DNA from: Sphingomonas sp. | GTDB lineage: Bacteria; Pseudomonadota; Alphaproteobacteria; Sphingomonadales; Sphingomonadaceae | Assembly: GCF_025362505.1 (NCBI RefSeq) | Contig: NZ_JANYGG010000138.1 | Location: 1-64,000, forward strand | DNA: 64,000 bases | Reading direction: 5' to 3' | Shown: piece after piece, positions 18,505-28,372 of the stretch | Numbering within the stretch: the first letter of the stretch is position 1 | Layout: each line of letters opens with the position of its first letter | Notes under the pieces: generated by a model | Told to the model about the DNA's origin: nothing | What the model saw: only the letters and a program-made list of their open reading frames with translations | Database searches by the model: none | Program-made: the position numbers and the translations under genes

Positions 18505-19348
18505 TCCGGCGGCGAAAGCCTATTCCCTTGTCGACGTCTTCGGCACCGAGCCGTTCTCGGGCAATCCCCTCCCGGTTATTGCCGACGCCGATGACCTTGC
18601 GACCGAGGACATGCAGCGCATCACCCGCTGGTTCGGTTATTCCGAAACCGCTTTCCTGCTGACACCGACCGATCCCGCCGCCGACTATCGCGTTCGCATC
18701 TTCACCCTCGACCGCGAACTGCCCTTCGCCGGCCACCCGACGCTCGGTTCATGTCACGCCTGGCTGGCGAGCGGCGGCTTGCCCCGCGACAGCGCCACCG
18801 TCGTCCAGCAATGCGGCGCCGGCCTCGTCTCGCTGCGCCGGTCTGGTGGCACCCTCGCCTTCGCCGCTCCGCCGCTGCTTCGCTCGGGCGCGGTCGCCGA
18901 GGAGGACATCACCGAGATTGTCGATTTCCTGCGCATCGCCCGCAGCGACATCGTCGACGCGCAATGGGTCGACAACGGTCCCGGCTGGGTCGCGGTCCTG
19001 CTCTCCTCGGCCGATGCCGTGCTCGCCCTCGAACCGCCACCGACCTCGTCGCGCCGCATCGAGCTCGGCGTCGTCGGCCCTCATGCGCCGGGCGGACCGG
19101 CGGCGTACGAGGTTCGCTCCTTCTTCAGCGGCCAGCACGGAGCGATCATCGAGGACCCGATCACCGGCAGCCTCAACGCTTCGCTCGCCCAGTGGCTCAC
19201 CCGAAGTGGTCGCTTCACCCCGCCCTACACTGCGCGGCAAGGCACCGCGATCGGACGCAACGGCCGGGTCAGCATCGATCAGGACGCCGACGGCACCATT
19301 TGGGTCGGCGGCCGCACACTCACGATCGCCTCGGGAAAAATGGCCTAG
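18476..19348 (+). CDS. PhzF-family isomerase/epimerase-like protein
   Basis: A 290-residue protein with the diaminopimelate-epimerase-like fold of the PhzF family. Landmarks: YSLVDVFGTEPFSGNPLPV with the GNP segment near the N-terminus, the RWFGYSETAFLLTPT block, LPFAGHPTLGSCHAWL, and EDPITGSLNASLAQWL near the C-terminus. Family members isomerise small hydroxy or amino acids; the substrate here is unknown and phenazine synthesis is not implied. The only ATG lies inside the 3' end of the pilin gene in another frame; no closer ATG, GTG or TTG precedes the conserved region, so I accept this overlap. The 3' end overlaps the convergent CDF gene by 4 bases. Confidence 0.85.
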   Translation: MATFRANSADPAAKAYSLVDVFGTEPFSGNPLPVIADADDLATEDMQRITRWFGYSETAFLLTPTDPAADYRVRIFTLDRELPFAGHPTLGSCHAWLASGGLPRDSATVVQQCGAGLVSLRRSGGTLAFAAPPLLRSGAVAEEDITEIVDFLRIARSDIVDAQWVDNGPGWVAVLLSSADAVLALEPPPTSSRRIELGVVGPHAPGGPAAYEVRSFFSGQHGAIIEDPITGSLNASLAQWLTRSGRFTPPYTARQGTAIGRNGRVSIDQDADGTIWVGGRTLTIASGKMA

Positions 19349-20310
19349 CGCGTCTCGGTGAGATGCGACGACAGCATCGTCTCGCGGTCGGTATGCCCCT
19401 CGGGGTCGAGGTGCATCAGTATCTCGGTGTTGGGAAAGCGCCGCTGGAGCTGCTCCTCGGCCGCATCGATCCGGTCATGTGCCTCGCGCACCGTCCACTC
19501 ACCCGGCACCCACACGTGGAACTGGACGAAGCGGTGCGTTCCGCTGCTCCGCGTACGCAGATCGTGCAGACCCGCCAGTTCCGGAAACTCGGCGGCGGCG
19601 GCAAGGAATTCGGCGCGTTCGGCCTCGGGCCACTCCTGGTCCATCAGTTGCGACAAGGCATGCCTCGAGCTCGACCACGCCCCCCACGCCAGCCACGCCG
19701 CCAGCAGCAGTCCGAACAGCGCATCGGTCCCGCTGAGGTGCAGATACTGGTCGAGCACCAGCGCGATGATCACCGTGCCGTTGAGCAGCATGTCCGACTG
19801 GTAATGGAGATGGTCGGTAGCAATCGCGACCGATCCAGTCCGCCGCACGACATGCTTCTGGTACATCGTCAGCGCAAGGGTAACGAGGATCGCGACCAAC
19901 GACACGCCGATGCCGAGTTCGGCATGCGACGTCTCGGTGCGATGCAGCAGCCGTTCGACCGATTGCAAGGCGATCGCCACCGCCGACCCGGTAATGATCA
20001 TGACCTGCGCCAGCGCGACCAGCGCCTCGGCCTTGCCATGCCCGAAGCGATGGTCGTGATCGGCCGGCTGCGCCGCGATCCGCACCCCGAACAGCGTCAC
20101 CATGCTGGCGAGCAGGTCGAGCCCGGTGTCGGCCAGGCTGCCGAGCATCGCCATCGACCCCGTCTCGACCGCCGCCCAGCCCTTCAGTCCGAGCAGCAGC
20201 AGCGCCGTCGCCACGCTCGCGAGCGCGGCGCGGGTCGATAGCGACGACCGCTCGTCATGCGCCAGGTGATGATGGCGATGGCCGGGGCCATTTCCGTGAC
20301 CGCCGCTCAC
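19345..20310 (-). CDS. cation diffusion facilitator (CDF) metal transporter
   Basis: A 321-residue Zn/Fe/Co-type proton antiporter of the inner membrane. His-rich N-terminus ([15 protein letters not shown]), TM helices beginning [20 protein letters not shown], the metal-site segment [18 protein letters not shown], a second site around [12 protein letters not shown], and a cytoplasmic C-terminal domain containing [16 protein letters not shown] and HDRID. The start is GTG 20310, overlapping the pdxH stop as GTGA; the longer frame upstream runs into pdxH. FieF/DmeF-like proteins are the nearest relatives I recall. Coupling with pdxH may only reflect operon packing. Confidence 0.9.
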   Translation of the reverse strand: MSGGHGNGPGHRHHHLAHDERSSLSTRAALASVATALLLLGLKGWAAVETGSMAMLGSLADTGLDLLASMVTLFGVRIAAQPADHDHRFGHGKAEALVALAQVMIITGSAVAIALQSVERLLHRTETSHAELGIGVSLVAILVTLALTMYQKHVVRRTGSVAIATDHLHYQSDMLLNGTVIIALVLDQYLHLSGTDALFGLLLAAWLAWGAWSSSRHALSQLMDQEWPEAERAEFLAAAAEFPELAGLHDLRTRSSGTHRFVQFHVWVPGEWTVREAHDRIDAAEEQLQRRFPNTEILMHLDPEGHTDRETMLSSHLTETR

Positions 20311-20885
20311 GGGTAAAGCATTCCTTCGCTCCAGCCCTCGCCGGAACGCGTGAACAGTCGCCGTTCGTGCAGTCGATGTGCGCGGTCGTTCCAAAATTCG
20401 ATCCGCTCTGGCGTCACCCGGAATCCCGACCAACGCGGCGGGCGAGGCACGTCCTGGCCCTCGAACCGCTGCTCGACCTCAGCGAACCGCGCTTCGAACG
20501 TCGCCCGATCGGCCAGCGGGCGCGACTGATCGCTCGCCCAGGCGCCAAGCTTCGACGCGCGGCCACGGCTCGCGAAATAGGCGTCCGCCTCCTCCTCGCC
20601 GACCGCGCCGATCGCGCCCTCGATCCGCACCTGCCGGCGCTGCGACTTCCAGTGGAACAGCAACGCCACATGTGGGTTCGCCGCCAGCTCCCCGCCCTTG
20701 CGGCTGTCGAGATTGGTGTAGAACACGAATCCGTCCGGCCCATGCCCCTTGAGCAGCACCATCCGTACCGACGGTCGCCCCTCGGCATCCGCCGTCGCCA
20801 GCGCCATCGCGTCCGGATCATTGGGCTCGCTCGCCCGTGCCTCGGCGAACCACGCGTCGAACAGGGCGAAGGGGTCATTGGCCAT
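20307..20885 (-). CDS. pdxH: pyridoxine/pyridoxamine 5'-phosphate oxidase PdxH
   Basis: A 192-residue FMN enzyme that makes pyridoxal 5'-phosphate. Family blocks are visible: [20 protein letters not shown], then [22 protein letters not shown], the central [14 protein letters not shown] with the FMN/PLP-contacting Arg residues, and the C-terminal W-x-G-F-R-V-x-P and [14 protein letters not shown] segments. Length is normal for a short alphaproteobacterial form. Start ATG 20885. First gene of the pdxH-CDF pair. Confidence 0.95.
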   Translation of the reverse strand: MANDPFALFDAWFAEARASEPNDPDAMALATADAEGRPSVRMVLLKGHGPDGFVFYTNLDSRKGGELAANPHVALLFHWKSQRRQVRIEGAIGAVGEEEADAYFASRGRASKLGAWASDQSRPLADRATFEARFAEVEQRFEGQDVPRPPRWSGFRVTPERIEFWNDRAHRLHERRLFTRSGEGWSEGMLYP

Positions 20886-20987
20886 CCTCCAGCCTTACTC
20901 GCCCGCCATGCCGCACCGCAACACGCTTGTCGCCGCGCCCGCGCTGCCCCATCTGGCAGCCGCTGTATTCTCCGCCTAAGGAACCGC

Positions 20988-21941
20988 ATGGACCTATATC
21001 AACGCCTGGGGATAAAGCGCGGCGCGACCGAGGCCGAGATCAAGAAGGCTTATCGCAGCCTCGCCAAGCAGCTCCACCCCGACCGCAACAAGGACAACCC
21101 GAAAGCCAACGAGCGCTTCAGCCAGGTGACGCACGCCTACGACCTGCTGTCCGACAAGGACAAGCGCGCCCGCTATGACCGTGGCGAGATCGACGAGGAC
21201 GGCAATCCCAAGATGCCGTTCGGTGGCGGCGGCTTCGGCGGCGGCGGCCCGCGCCCCGGCCCCGGCGGCGGCTTTGCCGGAGGTGGCCCCGAGGGTTTCG
21301 ACACCGCCCAGGCGGCCGATTTGTCGGACCTGTTCGAGGGCCTGTTCGGCGGTGCCCAGCCCGGCGGCGCGCGCGCCGGCGGCGGCTTCTCGGGTTTCGG
21401 CCGCCGCAGCGCCCCTCCGCCCAAGGGCGCCGACGTCGCCTATCGCCTCAAGGTTCCGTTCGTCGATGCGGCCGCGCTCAAACCGCAACGCGTCACCCTC
21501 GCCGGAGGCAAGACTCTCGATCTAAAGCTTCCCGCCGGGGTCGAGGACGGCGCCAAGATCCGCCTGTCGGGCCAGGGACAGGACGGCGCGGGCGGCAAGG
21601 GCGACGCGATCGTCCAGGTCGAGATCGCCGCCCACCCCTTCTACACCCGCGACGGCGGCAATATCCGTTTGACCCTCCCAGTTACCCTCCCAGAGGCGGT
21701 GCTCGGCGCCAAGGTCAAGGTGCCGACCCCCGACGGCCCGGTGATCCTCTCGATCCCCAAGGGCTCGACCTCGGGCAAGGTCATGCGGCTCAAGGAACGC
21801 GGCTTCACCGACAAGGCCGGCAAGCGCGGCGACGTGCTGATTACGCTGGCGGTCGACCTTCCCGCCGGAGACGCCGCGCTCGAAGCTTTCGCTGCCGACT
21901 GGACGGCGGCAAGCAACCCACGGGCATCGCTCGGAGTTTGA
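20988..21941 (+). CDS. DnaJ C-terminal-domain co-chaperone (CbpA type)
   Basis: A 317-residue J-domain protein that stimulates DnaK. J domain residues 1-66 with the HPD motif in [11 protein letters not shown]; a Gly/Phe-rich linker (about 75-140) dominated by Gly; then two DnaJ C-terminal substrate-binding domains ([51 protein letters not shown]). It lacks the cysteine zinc-finger repeats of DnaJ proper, so it is a CbpA/class II type. The ATG at 20988 follows TAAGGAACC; the much longer open frame upstream is antisense to pdxH and is not coding. Followed closely by the YihY gene. Confidence 0.92.
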   Translation: MDLYQRLGIKRGATEAEIKKAYRSLAKQLHPDRNKDNPKANERFSQVTHAYDLLSDKDKRARYDRGEIDEDGNPKMPFGGGGFGGGGPRPGPGGGFAGGGPEGFDTAQAADLSDLFEGLFGGAQPGGARAGGGFSGFGRRSAPPPKGADVAYRLKVPFVDAAALKPQRVTLAGGKTLDLKLPAGVEDGAKIRLSGQGQDGAGGKGDAIVQVEIAAHPFYTRDGGNIRLTLPVTLPEAVLGAKVKVPTPDGPVILSIPKGSTSGKVMRLKERGFTDKAGKRGDVLITLAVDLPAGDAALEAFAADWTAASNPRASLGV

Positions 21942-21948
21942 CGATCGT

Positions 21949-23007
21949 ATGAAGAGCGTATCTCCCCAGTCGCCCGAGGAACGGCGCAAGCGTCTGGCGG
22001 AACTCAAGGCCAAGTTCGGTAGCGAGGTCGCCGACAAGTTCCGCCCGACCACCACCCCGTGGATCATCACCAAGCGCGTCGCTGTCGGCGTCTATTCGGA
22101 CGGCTTCATCCACGCCGGCAACCTCGCCTATCTCGCTGTCCTCGCGCTATTCCCCTTCTTCATCCTCGCTGCTGCGGTCGCCCATCTGCTCGGCCAGGGC
22201 CAGGACGCGATCCTCACCGTCAACAACGTGCTCCAGCGCCTGCCCCCCAACGTTGCCGACCTGATGCGCGACCCGATCCGCGAAGTGTTGACCGTGCGCA
22301 CCGGCCCGCTGCTGTGGTTCGGCGGGTTTGTCGGCCTGTGGACCGCGGCGAGCTTCGTCGAAACCATCCGCGACATCCTGCGCCGCTCCTACGGCGTCCA
22401 GTATAGCGCGCCTTTCTGGACCTACCGCCTCGGCTCGCTCGCGCTGATCATGGGCGCCGTCCTCCTGATGATGATTGCGCTCGGTGCCTCGGTAGTGCTC
22501 GCCTCGCTCAATCAGGCGGTCGTCGCCTGGTTCCCGTTCGCCAGCGGTCTCGCCAGCAAGCTCGGCTTCTACCGCCTCGCCCCCGCGGTTACGCTCTACG
22601 GCACTTTCTACTTCCTGTTCCTCGCCCTAACCCCGTCCCGCTACCGCAAGAAAAGCTGCCGCAAATGGCCGGGCGCCCTGTTCGTCACCGTGTGGTGGCT
22701 GGTCGTGGTCGAGCTGCTGCCGCGGATCATCGCCTGGTTCGGCGGCTACCAGAAAACCTACGGCAGCCTCGCCGGAGTCATGGTCGCGCTGATCTTCTTC
22801 TTTTTCGCCGGCCTTGGCGTCACCATCGCCGCCGAGTTGAACGCGGCGCTGGCGGACGCGGGCAGCAAAGCGCTAAGGGGCGAAGTCTATTCGGGACCTT
22901 TCAGCAACGAACTGGAGGTCGAGGAGCCCCAACCTGGGGAGGACATGGCGCCTGAACCGGTGTCGGTCAAATCGGGCGGGGCGGGGTTGAAGGGGAGCGA
23001 AGTATGA
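21949..23007 (+). CDS. YihY/BrkB-family inner-membrane protein
   Basis: A 352-residue protein with the YihY/virulence factor BrkB layout: cytoplasmic N-terminus, then about six TM helices including AGNLAYLAVLALFPFFILAA, GPLLWFGGFVGLWTAASFVE (followed by TIRDILRRSYGV), VVWWL-type and GVMVALIFFFFAGLGVTIAA, with a polar C-terminal tail. The biochemical role of the family is unsettled; it was once misassigned as RNase BN. It starts 8 bases after the dnaJ-like stop and overlaps fabI by ATGA, so the three probably form an operon. Confidence 0.9.
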   Translation: MKSVSPQSPEERRKRLAELKAKFGSEVADKFRPTTTPWIITKRVAVGVYSDGFIHAGNLAYLAVLALFPFFILAAAVAHLLGQGQDAILTVNNVLQRLPPNVADLMRDPIREVLTVRTGPLLWFGGFVGLWTAASFVETIRDILRRSYGVQYSAPFWTYRLGSLALIMGAVLLMMIALGASVVLASLNQAVVAWFPFASGLASKLGFYRLAPAVTLYGTFYFLFLALTPSRYRKKSCRKWPGALFVTVWWLVVVELLPRIIAWFGGYQKTYGSLAGVMVALIFFFFAGLGVTIAAELNAALADAGSKALRGEVYSGPFSNELEVEEPQPGEDMAPEPVSVKSGGAGLKGSEV

Positions 23008-23822
23008 GCGGATTGATGGCGGGCGGCCTGATGAGCGGCAGGCGCGGGCTGATCATGGGCCTCGCCAACGACCGGTCGCTCGCCTGGGGGATTGCCAAGC
23101 ACCTTAGCCAGCATGGCGCCGAGCTCGCCTTCGCTTACCAGGGCGAGGCGATCGAGAAGCGCGTCCGCCCGCTCGCCGCCGAGCTCGGCTCCCACCTGCT
23201 GATCGATTGCGACGTGTCCGACATGGCCGCGCTCGACCGCGCGTTCGCCGAATTGAAGACGAAATGGGACAGCCTCGACTTCGTCGTCCACGCCATCGGC
23301 TTCTCCGACAAAAACGAGCTTCGCGGCAAATATGTCGAGACCAGCCTCGACAATTTCCTGATGACGATGAACATCTCGGTCTACAGCTTTGTCGCCGTCG
23401 CCGAGCGCGCCCGCGCGATGATGAAGCCCGGCGGGTCGCTGCTCACCTTGTCCTACTACGGCGCCGAAAAGGTCATTCCCCACTATAACGTGATGGGTGT
23501 CGCCAAGGCCGCGCTCGAAGCCTCGGTCAAATATCTCGCCGCCGACCTTGGTCCCGGCGGCCTGCGCGTCAACGCGATCAGCGCCGGCCCGATCAAGACG
23601 CTCGCCGCCAGCGGCATCGGTGACTTCCGCTACATCATGAAGTGGAACGAGTATAACAGCCCGCTGCGCCGCAACGTCACCATCGAGGATGTCGGTGGGG
23701 CGGCGCTATACCTGCTCAGCGACCTTGCCAGCGGCGTCACCGGCGAAATCCACCACGTCGATGCGGGGTACAACGTCATCGGCATGAAAGCCGAGGACGC
23801 CCCGGATATCTCGACGGTGTAA
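23004..23822 (+). CDS. fabI: enoyl-[acyl-carrier-protein] reductase FabI
   Basis: A 272-residue NADH-dependent SDR enzyme that reduces trans-2-enoyl-ACP in fatty acid elongation; it is the triclosan target class. N-terminal nucleotide motif GLIMGLANDRSLAWGIA, then DCDVSDMAALDRAF and FVVHAIGFSDKNEL. The FabI catalytic Tyr-x6-Lys is in YNVMGVAKAALEAS, preceded by LTLSYYGAEKVIPH. The C-terminal GEIHHVDAGYNVIGM is typical. It begins within the stop of the YihY gene (ATGA). Confidence 0.95.
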   Translation: MSGLMAGGLMSGRRGLIMGLANDRSLAWGIAKHLSQHGAELAFAYQGEAIEKRVRPLAAELGSHLLIDCDVSDMAALDRAFAELKTKWDSLDFVVHAIGFSDKNELRGKYVETSLDNFLMTMNISVYSFVAVAERARAMMKPGGSLLTLSYYGAEKVIPHYNVMGVAKAALEASVKYLAADLGPGGLRVNAISAGPIKTLAASGIGDFRYIMKWNEYNSPLRRNVTIEDVGGAALYLLSDLASGVTGEIHHVDAGYNVIGMKAEDAPDISTV

Positions 23823-23853
23823 CTTTCTCCTCTTCCGCCAGAGCGGGAGGGAC

Positions 23854-25143
23854 TCAACTCGCGAACGGATCCCTTACCAAAATCGTGTCATCACGCTCTG
23901 GCGACGTGCTCACCAGCGCCACCGGGCAGCGGATCAGCTCCTCGATCCGCCGCACATATTTGATCGCCTGGGCCGGCAAGTCGGCCCACGACCGCGCGCC
24001 CGCCGTGATGCCTTCCCAGCCGTCCATTTCCTCATAGATCGGCTCGACCCGCGCCTGGTCCGCCGCGTGCGCCGGGAAATAATCGTACACAGTGTCGCCG
24101 ATCCGATACCCCGTGCAGATCTTCACAGTCTCGAACCCGTCGAGCACGTCGATCTTGGTTAGCGCGATACCGGTAATCCCCGACACCGCCGCCGACTGCC
24201 GCACCAGCACCGCATCGAACCAGCCGCAGCGCCGCTTGCGCCCGGTCACGGTCCCGAACTCATGCCCCCGCTCACCAAGCCGCTGCCCGGTCTCGTCCTC
24301 GAGCTCGGTCGGGAACGGCCCGCTGCCGACTCGCGTCGTATAGGCCTTGACGATCCCCAGCACGAAGCCCGCCGCCGACGGCCCCATCCCGCTCCCCGGC
24401 CCAGTCGTCCCGGCAACCGTGTTCGACGAAGTCACGAACGGGTACGTCCCGTGATCGACATCGAGCAATACGCCCTGCGCACCCTCGAACAGGATCCGCT
24501 TGCCGCTGCGCTGTGCCGCGTCGAGGTCGCGCCATACCGGGCGGGCGAATTGCAGGACGAAATCGGCGATGTCGGCGAGGTCGCACTTCAAGCGCGCGCG
24601 ATCGATCGGCGGCTCGTTGAACCCGGCGCGCAAGGCATCGTGGTGGGCGCACAGCCGGTCGAGCAGCGGGTCGAGCTGATCGAGATGCGCGAGGTCGCAC
24701 ACCCGGATCGCGCGGCGCCCGACCTTGTCTTCGTAAGCCGGTCCGATCCCGCGCCGCGTCGTCCCGATCTTCCCCGCCCCGCTCGCGTCCTCGCGCAACG
24801 CGTCGAGGTCGCGATGAATCGGCAGGATGAGCGGGCAGGTTTCCGCGACCATCAGCACTTGCGGGGTGATCTCGACCCCCTGCGCCGCCAGCCGCTCGAC
24901 CTCGGCCTTGAGCGCCCACGGGTCGAGCACCACGCCATTGCCGATCACCGATGGCGTGCCGCGCACGATCCCCGACGGCAGCAGCGACAGCTTGTAAACC
25001 TGGTTGCCGACGACCAGCGTATGCCCGGCATTATGCCCGCCCTGGAAGCGCACCACGACATCGGCCCGGCTGGCGAGCCAGTCGACGATCTTGCCCTTCC
25101 CCTCGTCGCCCCACTGCGCGCCGATGACGGTAACATTTCCCAC
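23854..25143 (-). CDS. purA: adenylosuccinate synthetase PurA
   Basis: A 429-residue GTP-dependent ligase that converts IMP and aspartate to adenylosuccinate in purine synthesis. The start GTG at 25143 follows AAGGAA and yields [20 protein letters not shown], which holds the P-loop-like GDEGKGK and catalytic Asp. Further signatures: [47 protein letters not shown] and the C-terminal TSPERDDTI base-recognition region. Full length. Separate transcription unit, convergent with fabI. Confidence 0.96.
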   Translation of the reverse strand: MGNVTVIGAQWGDEGKGKIVDWLASRADVVVRFQGGHNAGHTLVVGNQVYKLSLLPSGIVRGTPSVIGNGVVLDPWALKAEVERLAAQGVEITPQVLMVAETCPLILPIHRDLDALREDASGAGKIGTTRRGIGPAYEDKVGRRAIRVCDLAHLDQLDPLLDRLCAHHDALRAGFNEPPIDRARLKCDLADIADFVLQFARPVWRDLDAAQRSGKRILFEGAQGVLLDVDHGTYPFVTSSNTVAGTTGPGSGMGPSAAGFVLGIVKAYTTRVGSGPFPTELEDETGQRLGERGHEFGTVTGRKRRCGWFDAVLVRQSAAVSGITGIALTKIDVLDGFETVKICTGYRIGDTVYDYFPAHAADQARVEPIYEEMDGWEGITAGARSWADLPAQAIKYVRRIEELIRCPVALVSTSPERDDTILVRDPFAS

Positions 25144-25211
25144 GAAAATTCCTTTGATTGCGACGGCGCTCTAGGGGAGCGGGGGGCTGGGGTCAAAGAT
25201 GGGAAAGCCGC

Positions 25212-26795
25212 TCAGAATTTCAGCGGGCGGACCAGCCTGACGCCGGGCAGCGTCTCGACCTTGCGCACCACCTCGGGCCCGACCGGCTCGTCGAGCGACA
25301 GCAGCAGCACCGCGTCGCCGCCCGCAGCCAGCCGGCCGAGGTGGAACGTGCCGATGTTGATGTTCGCTTCGCCGAGCAGCGTGCCCAGCCGGCCGATGAA
25401 CCCGGGTCGATCCTCGTTGACGATGTACAGCATGTCGCCGACCAGATCGGCTTCGACCTTGACCCCGAACAGTTCGACCAGCCGCGGCGCCGAATTGCCG
25501 AACAGCGTCCCCGCGACCGTCCGCTCTCCCGCCTGGGTGCGCGCCGAAACGCGCAGCAGGGTGTGGTAATCGCCCTCGCGGTCATGGCGCACCTCTCGCA
25601 CGTCGAGCCCGCGCTCCTTGGCCAGCACCGGAGCATTGACCATGTTTACGCTGTCCGAATGGACCCGCATGAACCCGGCGAGCACTGCCCCGGTGATCGG
25701 CTTCGCATTGAGCGCCGCGGCGGCCCCCTCGGTCTCGATTGACAGGCAACCGATGGAGCCATGCGCAAGTTGCCCGACCAGGCTGCCGAGCCTCTCGGCC
25801 AGCGCCATGTATGGCTTCAGCCGCGGCGCCTCCTCGGCCGACAGCGAGGGCATGTTCAGCGCGTTGGTCACCCCGCCGAGCAGCAGATAATCGCTCATCT
25901 GCTCGGCAACCTGGATCGCGACATTGACCTGGGCTTCGCTAGTCGAGGCGCCGAGGTGCGGGGTCGAGATGAAATTCGGAGTTCCGAACAACGGCGAGGC
26001 CTTGGCTGGCTCGCTCTCGAACACGTCGAGCGCCGCGCCACCGACCTGCCCGCTGTCGAGCGCGTCCTTGAGCGCCGCCTCGTCGATCAGCCCGCCACGC
26101 GCACAATTGATGATACGAACACCCTTTTTCGTCTTCGCAATGTTTTCGCGCGACAAGATGTTGCGGGTTTGATCGGTCAACGGCGTGTGCAGCGTGATGA
26201 AGTCGGCGCGGGCGAGCAGCTGGTCGAGTTCGACCTTTTCGACACCAATCTCGATCGCCCGCTCCGGTGTCAGGAACGGGTCGAACGCGACGACCTTCAT
26301 CTTCAGCCCAAGTGCGCGTGAAGCGACGTTCGAACCGATATTGCCCGCCCCGATCAGCCCGAGCGTCTTGCCCGTCACCTCGACCCCCATGAAGCGGTTC
26401 TTCTCCCACTTGCCGGCCTGGGTCGAGGCGTCGGCCTCGGGCAGCTGGCGGGCGAGCGCGAACATCAGCGCGATGGCGTGTTCGGCGGTGGTGATCGAAT
26501 TGCCGAACGGCGTGTTCATTACCACCACGCCGCGCGCGGTCGCAGCCGGAATGTCGATATTGTCGACCCCGATGCCGGCCCGGCCGACGACCTTGAGATT
26601 GGTCGCTGCCTCGAGAATTTTCGAGGTCACCTTGGTCGACGAGCGGATCGCGAGCCCGTCATACTCACCGATGATCGCGGCCAGTTCCTCGGGCGTCTTG
26701 CCGGTGATTTCGTCGACATGGATGCCGCGCTCGCGAAAGATCGATGCGGCGCGCGGGTCCATGGAATCGGAGATGAGAACTTTGGGGGTGGTCAT
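25212..26795 (-). CDS. serA: D-3-phosphoglycerate dehydrogenase SerA (long form)
   Basis: A 527-residue NAD-dependent enzyme opening serine synthesis. Substrate-binding half (residues 1-100), Rossmann motif GLIGAGNIGSNVASRA, catalytic region RGGLIDEAALKDALDSGQ, the His in TPHLGASTSEAQ, then the extra intervening domain and a C-terminal ACT domain (DMLYIVNEDRPGFIGRLGT) that in long forms mediates serine feedback. ATG 26795 with AAGGAACA upstream; the longer open frame has no signal. Lies 85 bases downstream of serC on the same strand; serine is also a substrate of the serine palmitoyltransferase at the start of the window. Confidence 0.95.
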   Translation of the reverse strand: MTTPKVLISDSMDPRAASIFRERGIHVDEITGKTPEELAAIIGEYDGLAIRSSTKVTSKILEAATNLKVVGRAGIGVDNIDIPAATARGVVVMNTPFGNSITTAEHAIALMFALARQLPEADASTQAGKWEKNRFMGVEVTGKTLGLIGAGNIGSNVASRALGLKMKVVAFDPFLTPERAIEIGVEKVELDQLLARADFITLHTPLTDQTRNILSRENIAKTKKGVRIINCARGGLIDEAALKDALDSGQVGGAALDVFESEPAKASPLFGTPNFISTPHLGASTSEAQVNVAIQVAEQMSDYLLLGGVTNALNMPSLSAEEAPRLKPYMALAERLGSLVGQLAHGSIGCLSIETEGAAAALNAKPITGAVLAGFMRVHSDSVNMVNAPVLAKERGLDVREVRHDREGDYHTLLRVSARTQAGERTVAGTLFGNSAPRLVELFGVKVEADLVGDMLYIVNEDRPGFIGRLGTLLGEANINIGTFHLGRLAAGGDAVLLLSLDEPVGPEVVRKVETLPGVRLVRPLKF

Positions 26796-26880
26796 GATGT
26801 GTTCCTTTGCCGCTCTTCCCTTGCGGGAGAGGGAGGGCCCGCGCCGAATGCGTGGGAGGATGAGGGGTCGCCGCAGCGCG

Positions 26881-27999
26881 TTAGTTGGACACTTCGGCCC
26901 AGGCCCAATCGAGCCACGGCCCGAGCGCCTCGATATCCGAGGTATCGACGGTCGCCCCGCACCAGATGCGCAAGCCCGGCGGCGCATCGCGATACCCAGC
27001 GATGTCATACGCCACCCCCTCGGCCTCGAGCAGCCCGGCGAATTTCTTGATCAGCGCTTCGTCAGCGCCCTCGACCGTCAGGCATACGCTGGTCGTCGAC
27101 CGGGTCGCCGGATCCGCCGCGAGATGCCCCAGCCACGACCGCTCGGCCACGATCTGGCCGAGCGCCGCCGCATTGGCATCGCTCCGCGCGATCAGCCCGT
27201 CCGCGCCGCCGACCGACCTCGCCCATTCAAGCGCGCAGATCGCATCCTCGACCGCCAGCATCGACGGCGTGTTGATCGTCTCGCCCTTGAATACGCCTTC
27301 GGTCAGTTTGCCTTTCGACACGAGCCGGAACAGCTTGGGCAGGGGCCACGCGGGCGTGTAGGTTTCCAGCCGCTCGACCGCCCGCGGCCCGAGGATCAGC
27401 ACGCCATGCGCGCCCTCTCCGCCGAGCACCTTCTGCCACGAGAAGGTCGCAACATCGATCTTGTCCCACGGGATCGGGTAAGCGAACACCGCGCTGGTCG
27501 CGTCGGCGAAGCTCAGCCCCTCGCGGTTATCCGCAATCCAATCGCCATCGGGTACCCGCACCCCCGACGTCGTCCCGTTCCAGGTGAACAGCACATCGTT
27601 CGCCCAGTCGATCTGGCCCAGGTCCGGCAACTGCCCGTAATCGGCGCGAATCACGGTCGGGTCGAGCTTCAATTGTTTGACCGCATCGGTCACCCAGCCA
27701 TCGCCGAAGCTCTCCCACGCAAGCGTCGTCACCGGCCGCGCACCGAGCATCGTCCACATCGCCATTTCAAAGGCGCCAGTGTCCGATCCGGGCACGATCC
27801 CGATGCGATGCGTGTCGGGCAGCCGCAGCAATTCGCGCATCAAATCGATGCTGTATTGCAGGCGCGCCTTGCCGATCTTCGACCGGTGCGACCGGCCGAG
27901 GCTTTCGGTAGCGAGTTTGGAAGCATCCCAGCCGGGCGGCTTGGCGCATGGCCCGGACGAGAAATAAGGACGCGCGGGGCGCGTGGCAGGTTTCGTCAC
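26881..27999 (-). CDS. serC: phosphoserine aminotransferase SerC
   Basis: A 372-residue PLP enzyme converting 3-phosphohydroxypyruvate to phosphoserine. It begins VTKPATRPARPYFSSGPCAKPP in two blocks, matching the alphaproteobacterial SerC N-terminus. The PLP lysine is in ATFSWQKVLGGEGAHGVLI, with FAYPIPWDKIDVATF before it. I place the start at GTG 27999 because AGGAG stands nine bases upstream; the ORF continues upstream but holds no conserved sequence. Tandem PhaR-like repeats lie at 28071-28104, within its likely promoter region. First gene of the serC-serA unit. Confidence 0.93.
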   Translation of the reverse strand: MTKPATRPARPYFSSGPCAKPPGWDASKLATESLGRSHRSKIGKARLQYSIDLMRELLRLPDTHRIGIVPGSDTGAFEMAMWTMLGARPVTTLAWESFGDGWVTDAVKQLKLDPTVIRADYGQLPDLGQIDWANDVLFTWNGTTSGVRVPDGDWIADNREGLSFADATSAVFAYPIPWDKIDVATFSWQKVLGGEGAHGVLILGPRAVERLETYTPAWPLPKLFRLVSKGKLTEGVFKGETINTPSMLAVEDAICALEWARSVGGADGLIARSDANAAALGQIVAERSWLGHLAADPATRSTTSVCLTVEGADEALIKKFAGLLEAEGVAYDIAGYRDAPPGLRIWCGATVDTSDIEALGPWLDWAWAEVSN

Positions 28000-28070
28000 T
28001 TTCAGTCTCTCCTCACAGAGAGCTCGCGCCGCGTTGGGACGGCGTGGCCCGTCGCCGCTAATAGCGGTCA

Positions 28071-28104
28071 AATGCTGCAGTGCAAGCCAATGCTGCACTG
28101 CAAA
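28071..28104. promoter_or_regulatory. tandem PhaR-like repeats upstream of serC
   Basis: Two 16-base direct repeats, AATGCTGCAGTGCAAG (28071-28086) and AATGCTGCACTGCAAA (28089-28104), spaced by one and a half helix turns. The core TGCTGCAGTGCAA is identical to the motif upstream of the phasin gene on its minus strand. They lie 72-105 bases before the serC start. PhaR of alphaproteobacteria binds TGCA-rich palindromes of this kind (known); binding here is inferred. Confidence 0.5.
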
Positions 28105-28235
28105 GACGCACCCTGGCGACAGGGATTCGCACATCGCTTTCACGCCAACCGACTAACCTCGCGCAACCCGTTGAAACGGTTCACCGCAGGGTGCGGACGG
28201 TTCGTCCCGTGCAGCGGAACTAGCTGTTGAATTGC

Positions 28236-28243
28236 TTAACCAT
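28236..28243. promoter_or_regulatory. CtrA half-site upstream of M23 peptidase
   Basis: TTAACCAT, an exact match to the CtrA half-site described in Caulobacter, 130 bases before the peptidase start. Short motif, so chance occurrence is possible; the cell-wall role of the gene makes cell-cycle control reasonable. Confidence 0.3.
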
Positions 28244-28372
28244 TCGCGGTCTCAAGTCCCGGCCACCGCTCGAAGGGCATTCGAACGGCACGGCGACGGG
28301 GCTGGGGAGCTCCTTTGCAATTGGGACGAAGCGGCAAAGCGATTCGCCGCGACGGACGAGTTTGGAGCACCG

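Noticed and set aside
20367-20987. Upstream extension of the DnaJ-like frame
   Set aside because: Antisense to pdxH; the J domain starts precisely at ATG 20988 with a ribosome site.
26796-26880. Hypothetical gene between serC and serA
   Set aside because: Only 85 bases, with a GGGAGAGGGAGGG-type purine-rich filler common in sphingomonad intergenic DNA.
27990-28372. Riboswitch between serC and the M23 gene
   Set aside because: The repeats there are TGCA-type operator motifs; I see no conserved riboswitch core.
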